Positions 47,317 to 59,700 of a DNA stretch of 64,000 nt are shown here, in pieces. Every line of letters starts with the position of its first letter. Within the stretch, counting starts at the first letter, position 1. This stretch comes from Dacryopinax spathularia. Taxonomy: Eukaryota > Basidiomycota > Dacrymycetes > Dacrymycetales > Dacrymycetaceae. The position numbers were made by a program, and so were the translations under genes. Under the pieces are notes generated by a model. It was not told the DNA's origin. It saw only the letters and a program-made list of their open reading frames with translations, and made no database searches. The stretch spans positions 620,001-684,000 of the forward strand of contig JBBPFI010000008.1 of assembly GCA_037974965.1 (NCBI GenBank), written 5' to 3'.

Positions 47317-50175
47317 ATGCAAGTGGATTCATCCAAACTTGAAGTACGAAACAACAACGATCCAGAGCTGACTCGGTTTACTTTGCGCCCTACTTCACCG
47401 CCGGCGCCATGGCCGGCTCACCCCCAAGAATCGCTTGAACCATCATTCTATTCGCCAGATGAGACTCCGAGAAATGCATTACTCGACCTCTACAAACTTG
47501 CGAGAACGCCCGAGGAAGGGTTAGTGGTGGTAGGAAACCACATTGGAGAGTTCCTCGCTTCGATCCAAGATGAGCTCAGGATACCGGGTATGACGGTAGT
47601 CCCTTCTTCAGCCCGTTCGCGTGGTCGAGCGACGCAACTCGGAAATCATTGGGTACTCGAAGTCCCGTTTCGCACGCGAAAGGGATTAGCTGTTTCACCT
47701 TTCCCCTCACTACCGAAAACCCATCACCCTCGTGCGACGCACTCGCGGAAGCCATCCTCCGTCAGCAGCGATGACGAGGAGGCCGGCTCCGCGACTTCAG
47801 GCACTTCAATCTCAGCACCCCTAGCCCACTCCCGCATTGCCGTCGCTCAAGCCAGTAACCGCCGAGCGCCTTTGCAATCACATCCCTCCAGCTCAAGTAT
47901 TCCGCAGAAGTGGAAATGCTTTTCCTGTCAGTACACCAACTCCAGCGCTCGCAGGACCTGCAGAGGATGTGGCGCCGCGCAGGATGGTGGGCCTACTAGT
48001 CGACGACGTTTCAGCAGGAAGCCGAGTCGCTTGGGGGTGTCCATTCACGACGATGGCGATTCTCTCGAGCCCGATTCGCCCCTGCTTCCCCCTCCTGCAG
48101 CGGAGCAGAACGCGTTTGTGGTACCTCAAGGCGATGTCCTGCCAGACTCCGATCCCGATTTGGTTTTCCACCAAGATTACGTTCCGATCAAGGATGAAGA
48201 GGCTCCCATAAGGCGCCGACATCGCAACCGCGCTCGGGATGAGGCTTCACGGGTTTCTCGCCCAGTCTCGGCGAAAGCATCGCACGAATTGGACATCCAG
48301 AGGGCACTTGAGGAGCTTAAAGTACGAAAGCTTACCGAAAACCTAGCGCTGGCGGACAATTACCTAAATGCGCATACTTGGCCCGAGCGTAAGCACATGG
48401 TTCATGCCCATCTTTTGGCAGTCATATGTGGGTGTTTCATGGTTGCGCAGGAGGGAGCGATATATCTAATTCCCCGTCTCAGTCCAATACACCGGAGAAC
48501 TAACAACGTGGCAAGACGTGCCGTCGAAACTGTTCCATCACCGACTCCGTATAACAGGGTGGCCAGCGGGCAGCCTGTACCCCGGAACAAACACCAGCGT
48601 AACTCAATACAAGCGCGATATGTTGCATAATCTCTGCAAGGCGATCTGGAGCGACCAGCTAAAGCTCATACCCTGGCATGAAGGTACTGCCAGATTACCC
48701 CAGCACATGCGAGCATATGCTTACTATCACTAGACGAAGTGGCCTCTCAATATCCCCATCTAATTGAAGATACTGCCGGACATAAATGGAACTATGAAGC
48801 TGAGCTGAAAGGCAAAGTTGTGCTCGACTTACCGTCCCCCCCAGCAACAAGCGCCGAGGAGTCGCTCGGAAGCCTGGCCATCGTCTTGACACCTGCTGAT
48901 TCAACGCGCGATAGCGATGATCCGGAGGATGAGGACGAAGGCGTTGAGGAGGGTTCAGACGGAAGTGAGGGTGCTGACGAGACTGAGCATGATTCTATTG
49001 ACAAGGAAGAGGCGCATGTGAGCGAGGCACTCAGCGAGGATGAGGACTACTACCCTGTGAAGAAACGTCGACCGAGGAAATCCACAGGTTCAGACCTGTC
49101 CCCTGCGCATGGACCGTCTACTGGGAAAGCGCGTCTTTTTCCAACACCGACGCTGCGCACCGTTACCGAGCGGCGATATTTTAGCGATGGGGACATGCAG
49201 AAGGGAAAAGAGGAATTGGACGAGCGGACGAGCGACTTTCGCGATGCTGCTACGTATATGGCCTCGACGGCGTGGAATGTGCTCAGGAGGATGTGCCGCT
49301 TGCACCTCTCCGCGTATCTCTGTACGTCAAGTAGTCACCTGCGTAGCACCATTGCTCATCCACCTCCAGATGATCATCTCGGCTACACCGACTTCCAGGA
49401 CGTTCCTCTCAGGTTACGTGAGAAACGACTCCGACTACTCGGTTGGCCCGTAGAATGCGACCTTCCCTCCGAGACGCATCCGGCTAACTGGAAACGCGAA
49501 TCGGTGCGAGCGTTGCTATTGGCCATATGGGGAAAGACATTGGTGCTGCAAGAGTGGGGGAAAGGTGCGTCTTCGCTTTGATCGCTCCACACGGGCCGTA
49601 CTCTGAGCACTCGATCAGACGAGAACCAGGAAGACACGCCTTTGATCATCGATGACTTAGGCGTATACCATTACTACAACGCCGCTGCTGATGCTCTGCT
49701 TCCCGGAAAGCCTCCTTCGCGGATCATCCCGCCGCCCATTATTCCGGAACCGTCGACAAGCACCAAGCGCGCACGCTATATCCCAGGGAAACACTACACC
49801 TGGGAACCGGTGTACGAGCCCGTTCGAAAGCCCGAAGATGTCATCCTCAGGGCTGCCGACCTGTCTGACTCAGACCGGGGACCTACTACACGTCGACAGG
49901 CATCGAGGTTGCTGTCCAGCTCTCCTGCTCCGGTCCAACCTCCCGCTCCTGCAGGTCCGTCTGCGAAAGCGAGTGGGAGCGCCGACAATCCGACGATTAC
50001 GCTCCGGTTCCCCTCTGTAACCACGACGATCAACCGGACTCCAGCTGCGGGGTCGGGGACGCGCAGCGAGCAGAACAGCGCAACGAGCGCGACTAACGCG
50101 GGCCTCAAACGGCCCTGGAGCCGACCTGCGACAAGTGGACCGAGCCCGAAGCGGCCAAAGACCGACAAAACCTGA
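47317..50175 (+). CDS. RanBP2-type zinc-finger protein with a duplicated C-terminal module
   Basis: Five exons, about 880 residues; not a named family to me. A RanBP2-type finger sits at about residues 206-228: WKCFSCQYTNSSARRTCRGC (W, C-x2-C, N, R, C-x2-C), a fold that binds RNA or ubiquitin. After a disordered stretch the protein carries two tandem copies of one module. Copy 1 (about 48340-48820): ADNYLNAHTWPERKHMVHAH, TTWQDVPSKLFHHRLRITGW, LCKAIWSDQLKLIPWHE. Copy 2 (about 49250-49700): AATYMASTAWNVLRRMCRLH, YTDFQDVPLRLREKRLRLLG, LLLAIWGKTLVLQEWGKG. Introns at 48428-48482 and 49322-49369 interrupt equivalent codons in the same phase, as do 48684-48733 and 49565-49618. Between the copies is an acidic segment with a basic KKRRPRKS. 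The C-terminus is basic. Start is the first in-frame ATG after a CT-rich leader. Confidence 0.82.
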
Positions 50176-50324
50176 GTGGAAGTGATAAGTATAGGGTATC
50201 ATTATACGTACAATAAGCGTTGTAGACTGTTCAAACCAAGCGGACCATAGAACCACTTAAATACGACCAATGTCAGTATTGTTGTTCAACTGTTGTCATC
50301 GAGCCTCGTCCCTACCCCTGGCCC

Positions 50325-52009
50325 TCACCCTCGCGCCCTGCTGGGAAGAGCAAGTATGACGACCGCCCATGCGCCTGCTCCGGCCAGAGCCCAGAGCCCA
50401 GCTCCTTTGAGGACACCATTCTGCATCCTCCTAGCCTCGGGATGAACCACCCACCAATCATTCCGTACAAACTGGAGGAGTCCGTGCTTCGTCGCTTTCG
50501 CCAGCCCCAGCCGGGAGGGGCAGGACTCCGGTGGTGAGGGGAAAGAGAAGCATCCCCACGGGACGTAAGGCGGGAGGGGAGGGAGAGGCTTCTCCATCCC
50601 CTGCTCGAGTGTTGCGGGTCTAGTCGACTGAGATGGTGAAGAGGAGGCAGCAGCGGAGCCCATCGTCTCCCACAGGGCCAACTGCCGCCTCTTCGTCCCA
50701 AATACCATCGGGCACACCCCGCTGACCATACACAAACACACCGCCAACCCGGCCCATACGAGCGGGACACTCGTCAACCTCCATGCTCTATGCACACCAG
50801 GTACGAGTACGCAAGCCAGCCCAGCCGCCACTCCTCCGACGAGGTAGACGACGATCGCGATGCCGTAGATGACGAGCCGGAGAGGGGGACGCGTGTTGGC
50901 TAGCGCTAGGCGGACGAACCGGGGGTGTGCGTCTAGAAAGAGGGAGCGGTAGAGCTCGTTGTATAGCGGTCGAAAGGAGCTGGGGTGGGTCGTACGTCGG
51001 AGGGTGAGCAGGAGGGCGGGGAGGTGCGGGGAGGAGAGGGCGTAGGGTGCTGAGGGTGTTAGGAAGTGCTGGACGATTCTCACGACCTAGAAATAGACTC
51101 AATCAGCGCCTTGGACGGCAAGGGGGGGAGGGAAGGCAAGGCGACGAGATGAGCAGACGAGGCGAGACGCACATCGTCCCGGAACGGTAGGTTATCCCGC
51201 ATCAACAGCCGTACAGTCCGTTCCAGCTCGACGTCGGCTGCGCGGGTAATACGCTCCATGCGCTGTTTGTCTCGCGCCGAGAGGTCGTCCGCCATCCACG
51301 GCGCAATGGCGAGCGTTTCGACCCTGTCTGCTCCATGTTCGCTTTCTTCAGTCGAGCAACGTTTGTGAGAGTGGGTGGTTTGGCAGGACAGGTCGCCAGA
51401 GTGTACGCCCAAAGGGTCGACGAATGGGCTAGTTCCATTGAAGTCGTGTAGGCAGATGTTCTCCCACGGCGCCTTACCCTCCCCTTCCTCGTCGTCCTCG
51501 TCGTCCTCTCCCTCCTCGGGCACATCTACGCAGACGGCCCTCTCCAACCTCTCCCTCTCCCTCTCCTCCTCTCTCTCCCTCACATACCTCGCCCACTCCT
51601 CCCCGGGATCGACCTCCTCCGCCCTTGCCCGCACACTCTCGTCCAGGCCCGCCCAACGCCTCTCATACTCCCTAAACCACAGCACAAACGCCAGCGTCTC
51701 TGGTTGCTTTTCTCTCCCCGAAAGGAAGGCGAAGAAGTCCCTGAGGGTAAGGGGCGAGCAGAGGGAGTCGGTGAGGACTTGTTCGAGCGAGAGGGATGCT
51801 GGGAGGGGATGGGCGGAGAGGAGGAATGTGAGGCGGAGCCGGCGGGAGGGAGCGGCGGGGTTAGGGTGGATTATTATGGGTGCGGTGTGGGTTGTTGAGG
51901 TGGGACGGTCACAGTGGCGGACTGACGAGAGGGCGAGGGAGGAAAGAGAAGCTGTGCCAGTGGTGGGGTCCTGCCTGTAGAGAGGGAGAGTGGATGTCGA
52001 CGAGGCCAT
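50325..52009 (-). CDS. RGS-domain membrane protein, Rax1-like
   Basis: About 530 residues, two exons (51173-52009, 50325-51086). The intron 51087-51172 joins LPFRDD to VVRIVQHFLTPSAPYALSSP, which restores the frame. RGS-like core: LTLRDFFAFLSGREKQPETL, AFVLWFREYERRWA in exon 1; the region around RSLFLDAHPRFVRLALAN in exon 2 completes it. Three hydrophobic segments follow (LVIYGIAIVVYLVGGVAAGL, LVWAGLAVCLCMVSGVC, GLWALAGAGAWAVVILALP). The combination of a split RGS domain with membrane spans is that of fungal Rax1-like proteins (bud-site/polarity marker; RGS on G-alpha in some fungi). Between RGS halves lies a long acidic, probably disordered insert (EEGEDDEDDEEGEGK). G-protein target unknown. 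Confidence 0.87.
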
Positions 52010-53136
52010 AACCGATCAACAAGATAGAGATGTCAAAGAGTCGTCACAGCTCTCCGCGAGGGTTATGGGGACAATCTAGTCTCACCGACCGAGACATGCC
52101 CATCCTTTATAGCCTTTCGTCGCGTTCTCACACACCCAAGTTCAGCCTTCCGTGACCGAATTCGGTAGCCTGGTCGGAGTTGACCAGAATAGGGGAATGA
52201 CGCCCTTCTCATGCTTCTCATCCCGCATAGCACGTACAGAATCCGCAGAACCAGCCGCCCCATAGAAGGCAGTCGCCGTGAAAGGTGATGATCCTCCCGT
52301 TCCAGAGCATCCAGCATCGGAGAAGGGGAATGAGACCACCTTAGGCTCGATCCGCCCGTCCACGAACAGCTATGGAGTCGGCGCACTATCCCTCTGGCTC
52401 GCTCTCCTCCCAAGAACCAGTAGCGAGGGAGAGACAGTTTACCGAAAAGAGACAGGTAGTTGCCGAAAAAGGTCAGTGCTTCCGCTGATGAGCCTCCAGC
52501 TCGGAGAGATCGCCCCAGTTCCGTAGGGTCGGGTCGATGCCCAGCCGAATTGACCTCATTCTCCGTTCAAGGGAAGAGGGAGCGATCGTTATCGCGCCTA
52601 TGACTGGTCAATGGATTCTTGTTTATGTAGGCTGTATTTAGGCTTGAGTCATCGCCCGAGGTCGGCATGAGACCGCGAGACGGGCGATGATAGGTTTGGA
52701 GGAGGGTGCAGTGGGCAGCCGCACGTTTGGGCGGCTCGGAGAGTGGAGCGCTGGGCACGGGTTGTTGGTCGCCCGCCGTATGCTCGTGGTAGGGAATTGA
52801 GCGAATGAGGTAGGAGAAGCGAGATCGAGGATGGATGGATTGTCCAATTCTGGCACACGAGACCGATGGCATGAGTGAGTATTGCGGGCAGATGGGGAAG
52901 AACGTGCGCACCAGAAGACTCGATAAGCAGCGCACTATACTCGAACAGCTTCTCAGTCGCCTTCTAGCCCTCCTCCCTGCCCTCCACCGACTCGGCGTCC
53001 TGGATTACTGTACGCGCATGTGAAGGTGACCCTGTAACGTGTAACACGGAGATAAAGTCAGTGCAAAAATGACTTTGGTAACCGCTATTCTGGTGTGAAA
53101 GTCAACTGATCATTGCAAACATGTACGTCAGGCTAT
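52010..53136. other. Intergenic; possible orphan exon
   Basis: No complete gene found. A plus-strand frame at 52835-53023 ends in a leucine-heptad-like helix (TILEQLLSRLLALLPALHRL) followed by a possible donor (GTACGC). It might be a relic exon of a gene disrupted near the transposase block, but has no partners that I can join. Confidence 0.35.
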
Positions 53137-55385
53137 CTATACGTTTTCTTGCCACCATGCTTTATCAAAGAGATTTCTTGCTGCCTGCCGACGTGGTCGT
53201 CCTGTTTCTGTTGCCTCTGGCGTTACTGGTGTTGACCCAGCATCCTCTTCCAGTAACACGCAGTCTTCAGCCGTTTCTTCATCATCTAACTCTCCATCTG
53301 CATCATCCGCTGGAATATCATCTTCTGTTACTGCATCACCAGCGGCTGGAACATCGCATTGAGCTTGATGTGGAAGGATTTCAAGGAAAAGTGTGTGATT
53401 GTCGAATGGAAGTGTGCGGAGGTATTGCCGGATTGAGTCACTGGTCAGGCATTCATATGAGAAGCAGATGTCGTCAATTTCGGTTTTGCATAATCGCCAG
53501 GCATCACGGATAATCTCTGGTCGATTCAGACCAGCAAATGCTTTGAGTAGCCATGAGACCGTCCGATTTCGGAGAGTTGGTAGAGAGGTATCAAGGGTAA
53601 CAGCCGATGGTGGCACGTCATCTTGTAATTGCACCAGCGTTTCATTTGCAACATCAGCAAGTGCTGACTGGCAGATGTGTCGCTTAAGTCGTTGCTGGAG
53701 ACCGACATCTGCTGGTTGCCATACACCAGTGCATCCAGCTGGAACATACTGGAGCAGAATCCATGGAAACTCTGCACGAATCCAGTCACGAAATTCTTCA
53801 CTCCGATGAACAGAATAAACATCGATGATCCAAAGACACCGCGAATCCGGATTGCGACCATGCTGCTGATTGACCAGTTGGAGGTAAGGTACCAGTAAAT
53901 CCGTCACAAAGATCTTGAACGTGCTGAAGTTTGTCCAGTATGTCGAGGAGCACGATGGAGTAAAAATGTGTCCTTGACGATATGCTTCAGCCAGTGGTGG
54001 TTGCCGTGTGTCATTGCTGAAAGGGAGCGATCGATTACTGGAACCTTTCCATATGCATTGGAAAGGCAGCATAGTACCGTCCATTCCGAGACTGGTCATA
54101 ATGGTGCAGGCTCGCTTTTCTTCCTTGCCGACTACATCGACCTGCTTCGATCCCACTGGTGCGTAGGTGCAGTCACCACCATGCTGCAAAAGCAGCTGTG
54201 TTTCATCGGAGTTGATAACACAGGCTGCTGGTATATCATAGTGCTGGATAACATAGGCAGCTCGCAGAGCAGCTTTGTGGGTGAGTTGACGCCAGTCGAT
54301 TGGAAGCTTGTGTGCGGCTTTTGTAGATTTCCGCAATGACCACCCCAACTGGTCATGCAGGAATTGCTGGACGAAGCGTAGCGAGGCACGGAAAGGCTGA
54401 CCAGTCTGTGTGCATGTCCGTTGAAAGACATCAGGGCATCCTTTTTCCATATGTGCAAGGATAATGCCCCGTGCTGTACAGACTGAGATTGCCACACCAG
54501 CCTCTCGCAAGCGGATGAGTTGCAGTTTGATGGCATCCAGTACATCGGGATAAGGTGCCTGGGTGTGAATGAGATACTAGCTCAGCAGATACTAGAGGTC
54601 ACTCACAAGAATCCGCTGTGACCCAGCAGCATTATACACTGGTGCTGAGCCCCGGCCAGCAGCTGCGAGTACTGCATGTGTCCAACCAGTTCGCTCAGGT
54701 GTGTTAATCCATCGTCGTATCATAGTTGCTGTTAAGTGATGGAGGAAGACATCTGGATTGGACCGCTGGAGTTCTCGGAGGATAGCTGTAGGTGACCAGC
54801 CGACTTTCTGCTGGGCAGCGACAATTTGTTGCCATAAGAATGGTGCCTGCCAGTTGATGTTTCGTGCCACTGTGATCACACGTCGCTTTTTTGCTGGCTG
54901 CCCATCTCGACGAAATTCACGGTAGGGTCGGGATAGCTCTGCCAGCTGGGCAGTAACCACACTTGCAGGCCGGATGCACACAACCTCATCTTCATCTGAT
55001 TCGCTCTCGCTCTCGCTTAAGACAGCAGCAATCAGCTAAGAATCACATGTGTACACTGGTTTACAAGCTGGCATTTCCTGCGCACCTGATCTAGCCGCTT
55101 TCCTGGTTTGGGTCTGATTCCCAGTGCACGCTCCTGCCTCACTCGCTCTCTGAACTGCTGGACCCGGGTTCTCACATTGGCGCGTCGGTCTTGAAGCACT
55201 TGAGCTGCTTGCTGAGCAGCCAGTAGCTGTTGCTGCTCCCGCTCAGCGCGAAAGGTATTGATCAACTCGCTGGCTTGCTGGAGGTAATGTTCACGGCTGA
55301 CCAGTGGAAAGTAGTCTAGCATGCCTCGGGGGGAGTAACCATGGTGAAGGGGGGATGGAGTCGGAGTACTGGGGGGAAACATCAT
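53137..55385 (-). CDS. DDE_1 (CENP-B/pogo-like) transposase, apparently intact
   Basis: Cut-and-paste transposase-like protein, about 716 residues, three exons (55086-55385, 54607-55035, 53137-54558) with clean GT-AG introns of 50 and 48 bases. N-terminal coiled region (REHYLQQASELINTFRAERE, QQQLLAAQQAAQVLQDR), acidic Ser/Glu patch, then a helix-turn-helix-like DNA-binding part (INWQAPFLWQQIVAAQQKVG, HLTATMIRRWINTPERTG). The DDE_1 core follows: first Asp in CVINSDETQLLL, second in LWIIDVYSVHRSEEF, third in GVWQPADVGLQQRLKRH. The motif around the second Asp differs from the usual DNxxxH. The C-terminus is acidic, ending in a basic patch (GRPRRQAARNLF). No stop breaks the chain. I see no clear terminal inverted repeats, so it may be a mobile copy with unseen ends or a domesticated gene. 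Confidence 0.85.
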
Positions 55386-56761
55386 GAAGATCGGTGATGG
55401 AGGATGATTCTTTCGAAGGACTGAGAATTCTGACTCTTGTAGGCAGCCATGAGGTTGAAAGTGATAGGCTCAATCACATCGCACAGACCACCAACACTCC
55501 TAATCAGCAAGCCACATGTTATGGGCTAGTGATTGTTGACAAATGTAACGCGATTGCCGGCCCGCTGGTCAAGTCACAATATGATTTGTACCTCCGTTCC
55601 TAATTAGGACACCGGAGGTATTGTTCACCTACACATGCGCGTACAGTAACGGGTCGAGGCCGATGAGAGATGGAGGCATGGTGTGTTCATCGGTTTCTGA
55701 GTTGACAGAGCTGTGGTTCCACGTCGCCTCCACGTTGCATCGCCACCAGATGGCCAGTATAATGCTGAACAAGGCAGGGTGAATATAGCACATTTACAGG
55801 CAACGCCTCAGCATAGTTGAACAGGACAAGCATCCTTCACGGTATGTTCTGTGCAATACAGTAGCGTACGAACGACGGTTGGCAACACTGAGGGAGATGG
55901 ACGGCAACCGCTTTTCCAGAGCCAATCCGGTGCTTCCCTGATGTCAGTGGCTCATTCGGCCGTTTCGACCACTGCTTCATTCCAGGCTCCGATTGTGGTT
56001 CACTTCATACAACAAGCACTTGTAATATCAATTCGTAAAACTCACCCGATCTATACCTAGGGTGGTAAGGACGGTTCTATCCTAAAGGTGTAGTTGAGGC
56101 GCCGGGACGACGTGCGTCGTCATGGCGAGTTTTCATAATAGCATGTGGGCGTGTACAATATCAGCTTTAAGAATTTCGCCGTCCCACCGTCAATGAAGGG
56201 GAGCGATACACCGACGTAACATGACAAGGACGAAGCACAGGAAGTGAGGATCGAAGCGAGGCATGAATTGTCCCTCGACTGCTTCCCATTTCCTGTGATC
56301 GTGCTGAACCAATGTGGCGACAATGTCTACGAATATACTCACGTTACGCATTCCGTGACTTTAGATTCGTACAGGTGCGTGGCACTGTTCTATTGCCTGA
56401 AGACCACCGCCTGACCTGTTCCCCCTATAGTTAGGAGTAAATAGGTATGCGAGGTATCGTAGCTGGGGTGCCGATAAGAAGTATCCGTTGCGCTGGTAGT
56501 TACGTTTGTAGAAATATAGGCAGTAGTAGTAATGAATTGAGTCAAGCAGTAAAAGAGAGTGAAGACCGATACGCGATATCGGAGATAGGCGACAATAGTA
56601 AAGGAAAGGTAAGGGATCGATTTTTCACTATGGCGAAGGCCCCGAACTATTATAGTACAAAAAGTTCCGAGGTCCGATAAGCGGACTCCGGCCATAGGGA
56701 TGGGTATATGTGAGAATATAAGGGACATTTGTTACTTAAGCCGGTTATCGGAGGCCGAAAA
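55386..56761. other. Spacer between transposase and NLR genes
   Basis: No gene recognised. AT content is higher than elsewhere in the window. It contains the palindromic element listed separately. Confidence 0.45.
55589..55620. repeat. Perfect inverted repeat with a nested palindrome
   Basis: Arms TACCTCCG (55589-55596) and CGGAGGTA (55613-55620) are exact reverse complements; between them lies the 12-base palindrome TCCTAATTAGGA (55598-55609). It is about 200 bases upstream of the transposase start. Could be a transposon end remnant, a protein-binding palindrome or chance. Confidence 0.6.
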
Positions 56762-59700
56762 TTACGGCACGCAGCACACGCCTCCAGCGACTGTGACATC
56801 GCTTCCTCGGTGGTTATCGACAACATCAGCCCGTGAGTCGATCCCCCGTGTAAGATCCCGGAGCTGTTGTACCAGCGATTCACATCTCGACGTATCGGTT
56901 TCACGCTCCAAGGCGGAAAAGATGGTCCTCGCTTGCTCCATTAATGGCAAAGCCGCGCTGTGTTGCCCTTGATCCCAAAGAGCGAGGCTTAGGCTTTCTG
57001 TGCAGTGGGCCACACCGAGTTGATTTCCGATCGCAGCGAACGAAGCTCGTGCCTCCTCCAGCTTCTCTACGGCTGGGGCGTACTGGTGCTGCATGCGCAG
57101 AATGTTGCCCAGACTCTGGGTACACTGGGCCACACCGACTTGATGACCGATGGCAGCAAACGCAGCTCGTGCCTCTTCCAGCTTCTCTGCAGCTGGGCCG
57201 TACTGATCCTGCATGCGGAGAATGTCGCCCAGAATGCGGGTACACTGGGCCACACCGAGTTGATTGCCAATCGCAGCAAACGCAGCTCGTGCCTCTTCCA
57301 GCTTCTCTGCGGCTGGCCCGTATTGGCCCTGCTTGTGAAGAATGTCGCCCAGACTGCGGGTACACTGTGCGAGACCGAGTTGATTGCCAATCGCAGCAAA
57401 CGCAGCTCGTGCCTCTTCCAGCTTCTCTGCGGCTGGGCGGTACTGATCCTGCTCAAGGAGAATGTTGCCCAGACTGCGGGAACACTGTGCTGCACCGAGT
57501 CGATGACCGATGGCAGCAAACGCAGCTCGTGCCTCTTCCAGCTTCTCTGCGGCTGGGCCGTACTGATCCTGCATGCGGAGAATGTCGCCCAGACTCTGGG
57601 TACACTGGGCCACACCCCGTCGATTGCCGATCGCAGCAAACGCAGCTCGTGCCTCTTTCAGCTTCTCCTCGGCTGGACCGTACTGGCCCTGCATGTACAG
57701 AATGTCGCCCAGACTGCGGGTACACTGTGCTGCACCGAGTTCACGACCCATGGCAGCAAACGCAGCTCGTGCCTCTTCCAGCTTCTCTGCGGCTGGGCCG
57801 TACTGATCCTGTATTTGCAGAATGTCGCCCAGAATGCGGGTACACTGGGCCACACCGACTTGATTGCCAATCGCAGCAAACGCAGCTCGTGCCTCTTCCA
57901 GCTTCTCCTCGGCTGGGCCGTACTGGCCCTGCTTGCCGAGAATGGTGCCCAGGCGAAAGAGACATCTGGCCTGATGCGGTAGAGCGTCGCTTGCAAGAGT
58001 ACTCAGGGCGGCGTGTACCAAATACGTCGCATCTCCACAATATGTGTAGAAGGCGATATACGCCGCCCCAAGCGTGGCTTCCACTAAAGCAGACGGCGAT
58101 ATCGAGCGGCCTGGCGTTCTCCAACAATGTAAAAGAACGGCATTCACGTTGCCCCATTCCGTCGAGCATCCTTGGCCCTCCGGTCCTTCCAACTCCCTGC
58201 CTTCTGTTCCGGCCAGTTCCATGAAATAATGTTGGATGTCGTCATGGCAATGTCCTTGCGGAGGAAATGTGCTGAGGATGTAGTCCCGGATAGGTGCAAG
58301 GATCCGGATTCGGTGGTTGACATGGGAAGCAAGGGCCACATCGAGCAAGGGTGCGATCGCGCTCATCACTTGTTTGACGGAGGGAAACATGTAAGGAAGC
58401 GCGTATTTGGGTGCACCCTGAGGCAGTAAGCACAGTGAGGAGAGCACGTCGAGCGTGTCCGTTGTATTCTTGACTGGAGCGAGGTTGAGCGAGAGTCGAA
58501 TAGACACCTGGAGGCTTCCCAGCCGCCCTCCAGTGCCGCTATCGACTAGCGCGCTCTTTTCTCTATCGTAAGCTTCTACGAGCTGTGCCGGACCTTGCCT
58601 GAGGACCTTGCTGCGCCGTGCAAGAAGATGAATAGCAAGCGGCAGACGGTCCATCCGTCCAAGCAACTCGTCGAGCTTGTTGTCGACCTGGCAGCGAAGC
58701 TTCGACCATAATTGTCGCGCTGCCTTCATATCCAGCTCTTGAACCGGCGGGATGTCTTCCCACTCTACGCATTCGGGTGGCACGTTCCCTCGCATCGTGA
58801 TCATCATGGAGAGCTGAGGAAGATCCGCGAGATTGCTGAGCAGCTGCTCCACTTCCGGTCGGTTTTCCGAGTACATCGCCGTCTCAAGATTGTCGAGAAT
58901 GAGGAGGAACGGGCCCCGATTGGTGAGTGCGGCGAGTAGGGTAGGAATCGCGCGTGGGCCATATTGCATGTCGAGCGCCGCCAATGTCGCCCTGACGATG
59001 CCGTCGGCCGAAGTGACACCCTCGCAGCTGAAGAAGAAAACGTGATCTTCGAACTTCTCCTTGACGCGTGTGTCGTGCATGACCGCTGCCGCGACCGTTG
59101 TCTTCCCAATTCCGCCAGCGCCGAGTAGCGGGATATGATGTGAGCCGTCCTGAATCAGGAGGTCGACGATCGATGTTTTGAGAGTATCTCTTCCGCAGAA
59201 GACCTTCGGATTCGCTGGGTTTTGCAGAAGGGCCATCGGACTGTACCTTAGGTCAGTACTAGCACTGTTACAGCAGCGTTGCATTCATACGGATGTGTTG
59301 CGTGAAGCTGATCGAACTGCTCAGACGGGGTCAGCGCCTCCAGAAGACTTACCACAGACGACTTGCCCGGCTATTCAAGTCCGTCAGACGATCGGTAACA
59401 TGACCGAGGCCTTGGGCCATCTCAGCCGACCGCGCCTCCTTCCATTGCCGACACATTAGTCGTGAGTGGAGGAGGATGTAAGTGGGAGCGTACGAGATAT
59501 TTAGTCCTAAATCTATCAAGCTTGGTTTGGAACTGCTGCACAAGCCTCATTCTCTCATTGCGGACAAGCGATGTTGCTGTGTCCGGCCGTTCGTCGACCA
59601 GGCGTCGGCCATCCTCGATGAGCCTGTGGCGCGTCACGTCAGCCAGTGACCAATTGTGCAAGGCAAGAGGACGGACGCCGTGAACTGGTCAAGTGCCTCT

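Noticed and set aside
51080-51090. Apparent frameshift in the RGS gene
   Set aside because: An intron at 51087-51172 with GTGCGT donor and TTTCTAG acceptor joins FRDD to VVRIVQHF in frame.
52835-53023. Leucine-rich plus-strand frame
   Set aside because: Possible exon but too short and without partners; kept only as a note on the intergenic region.
56944-58224. Plus-strand open frame of 426 codons across the NLR repeat, and a second one at 57005-57982
   Set aside because: They are antisense shadows of the 120-bp repeat: a stop-free antisense unit repeated nine times stays open by construction.
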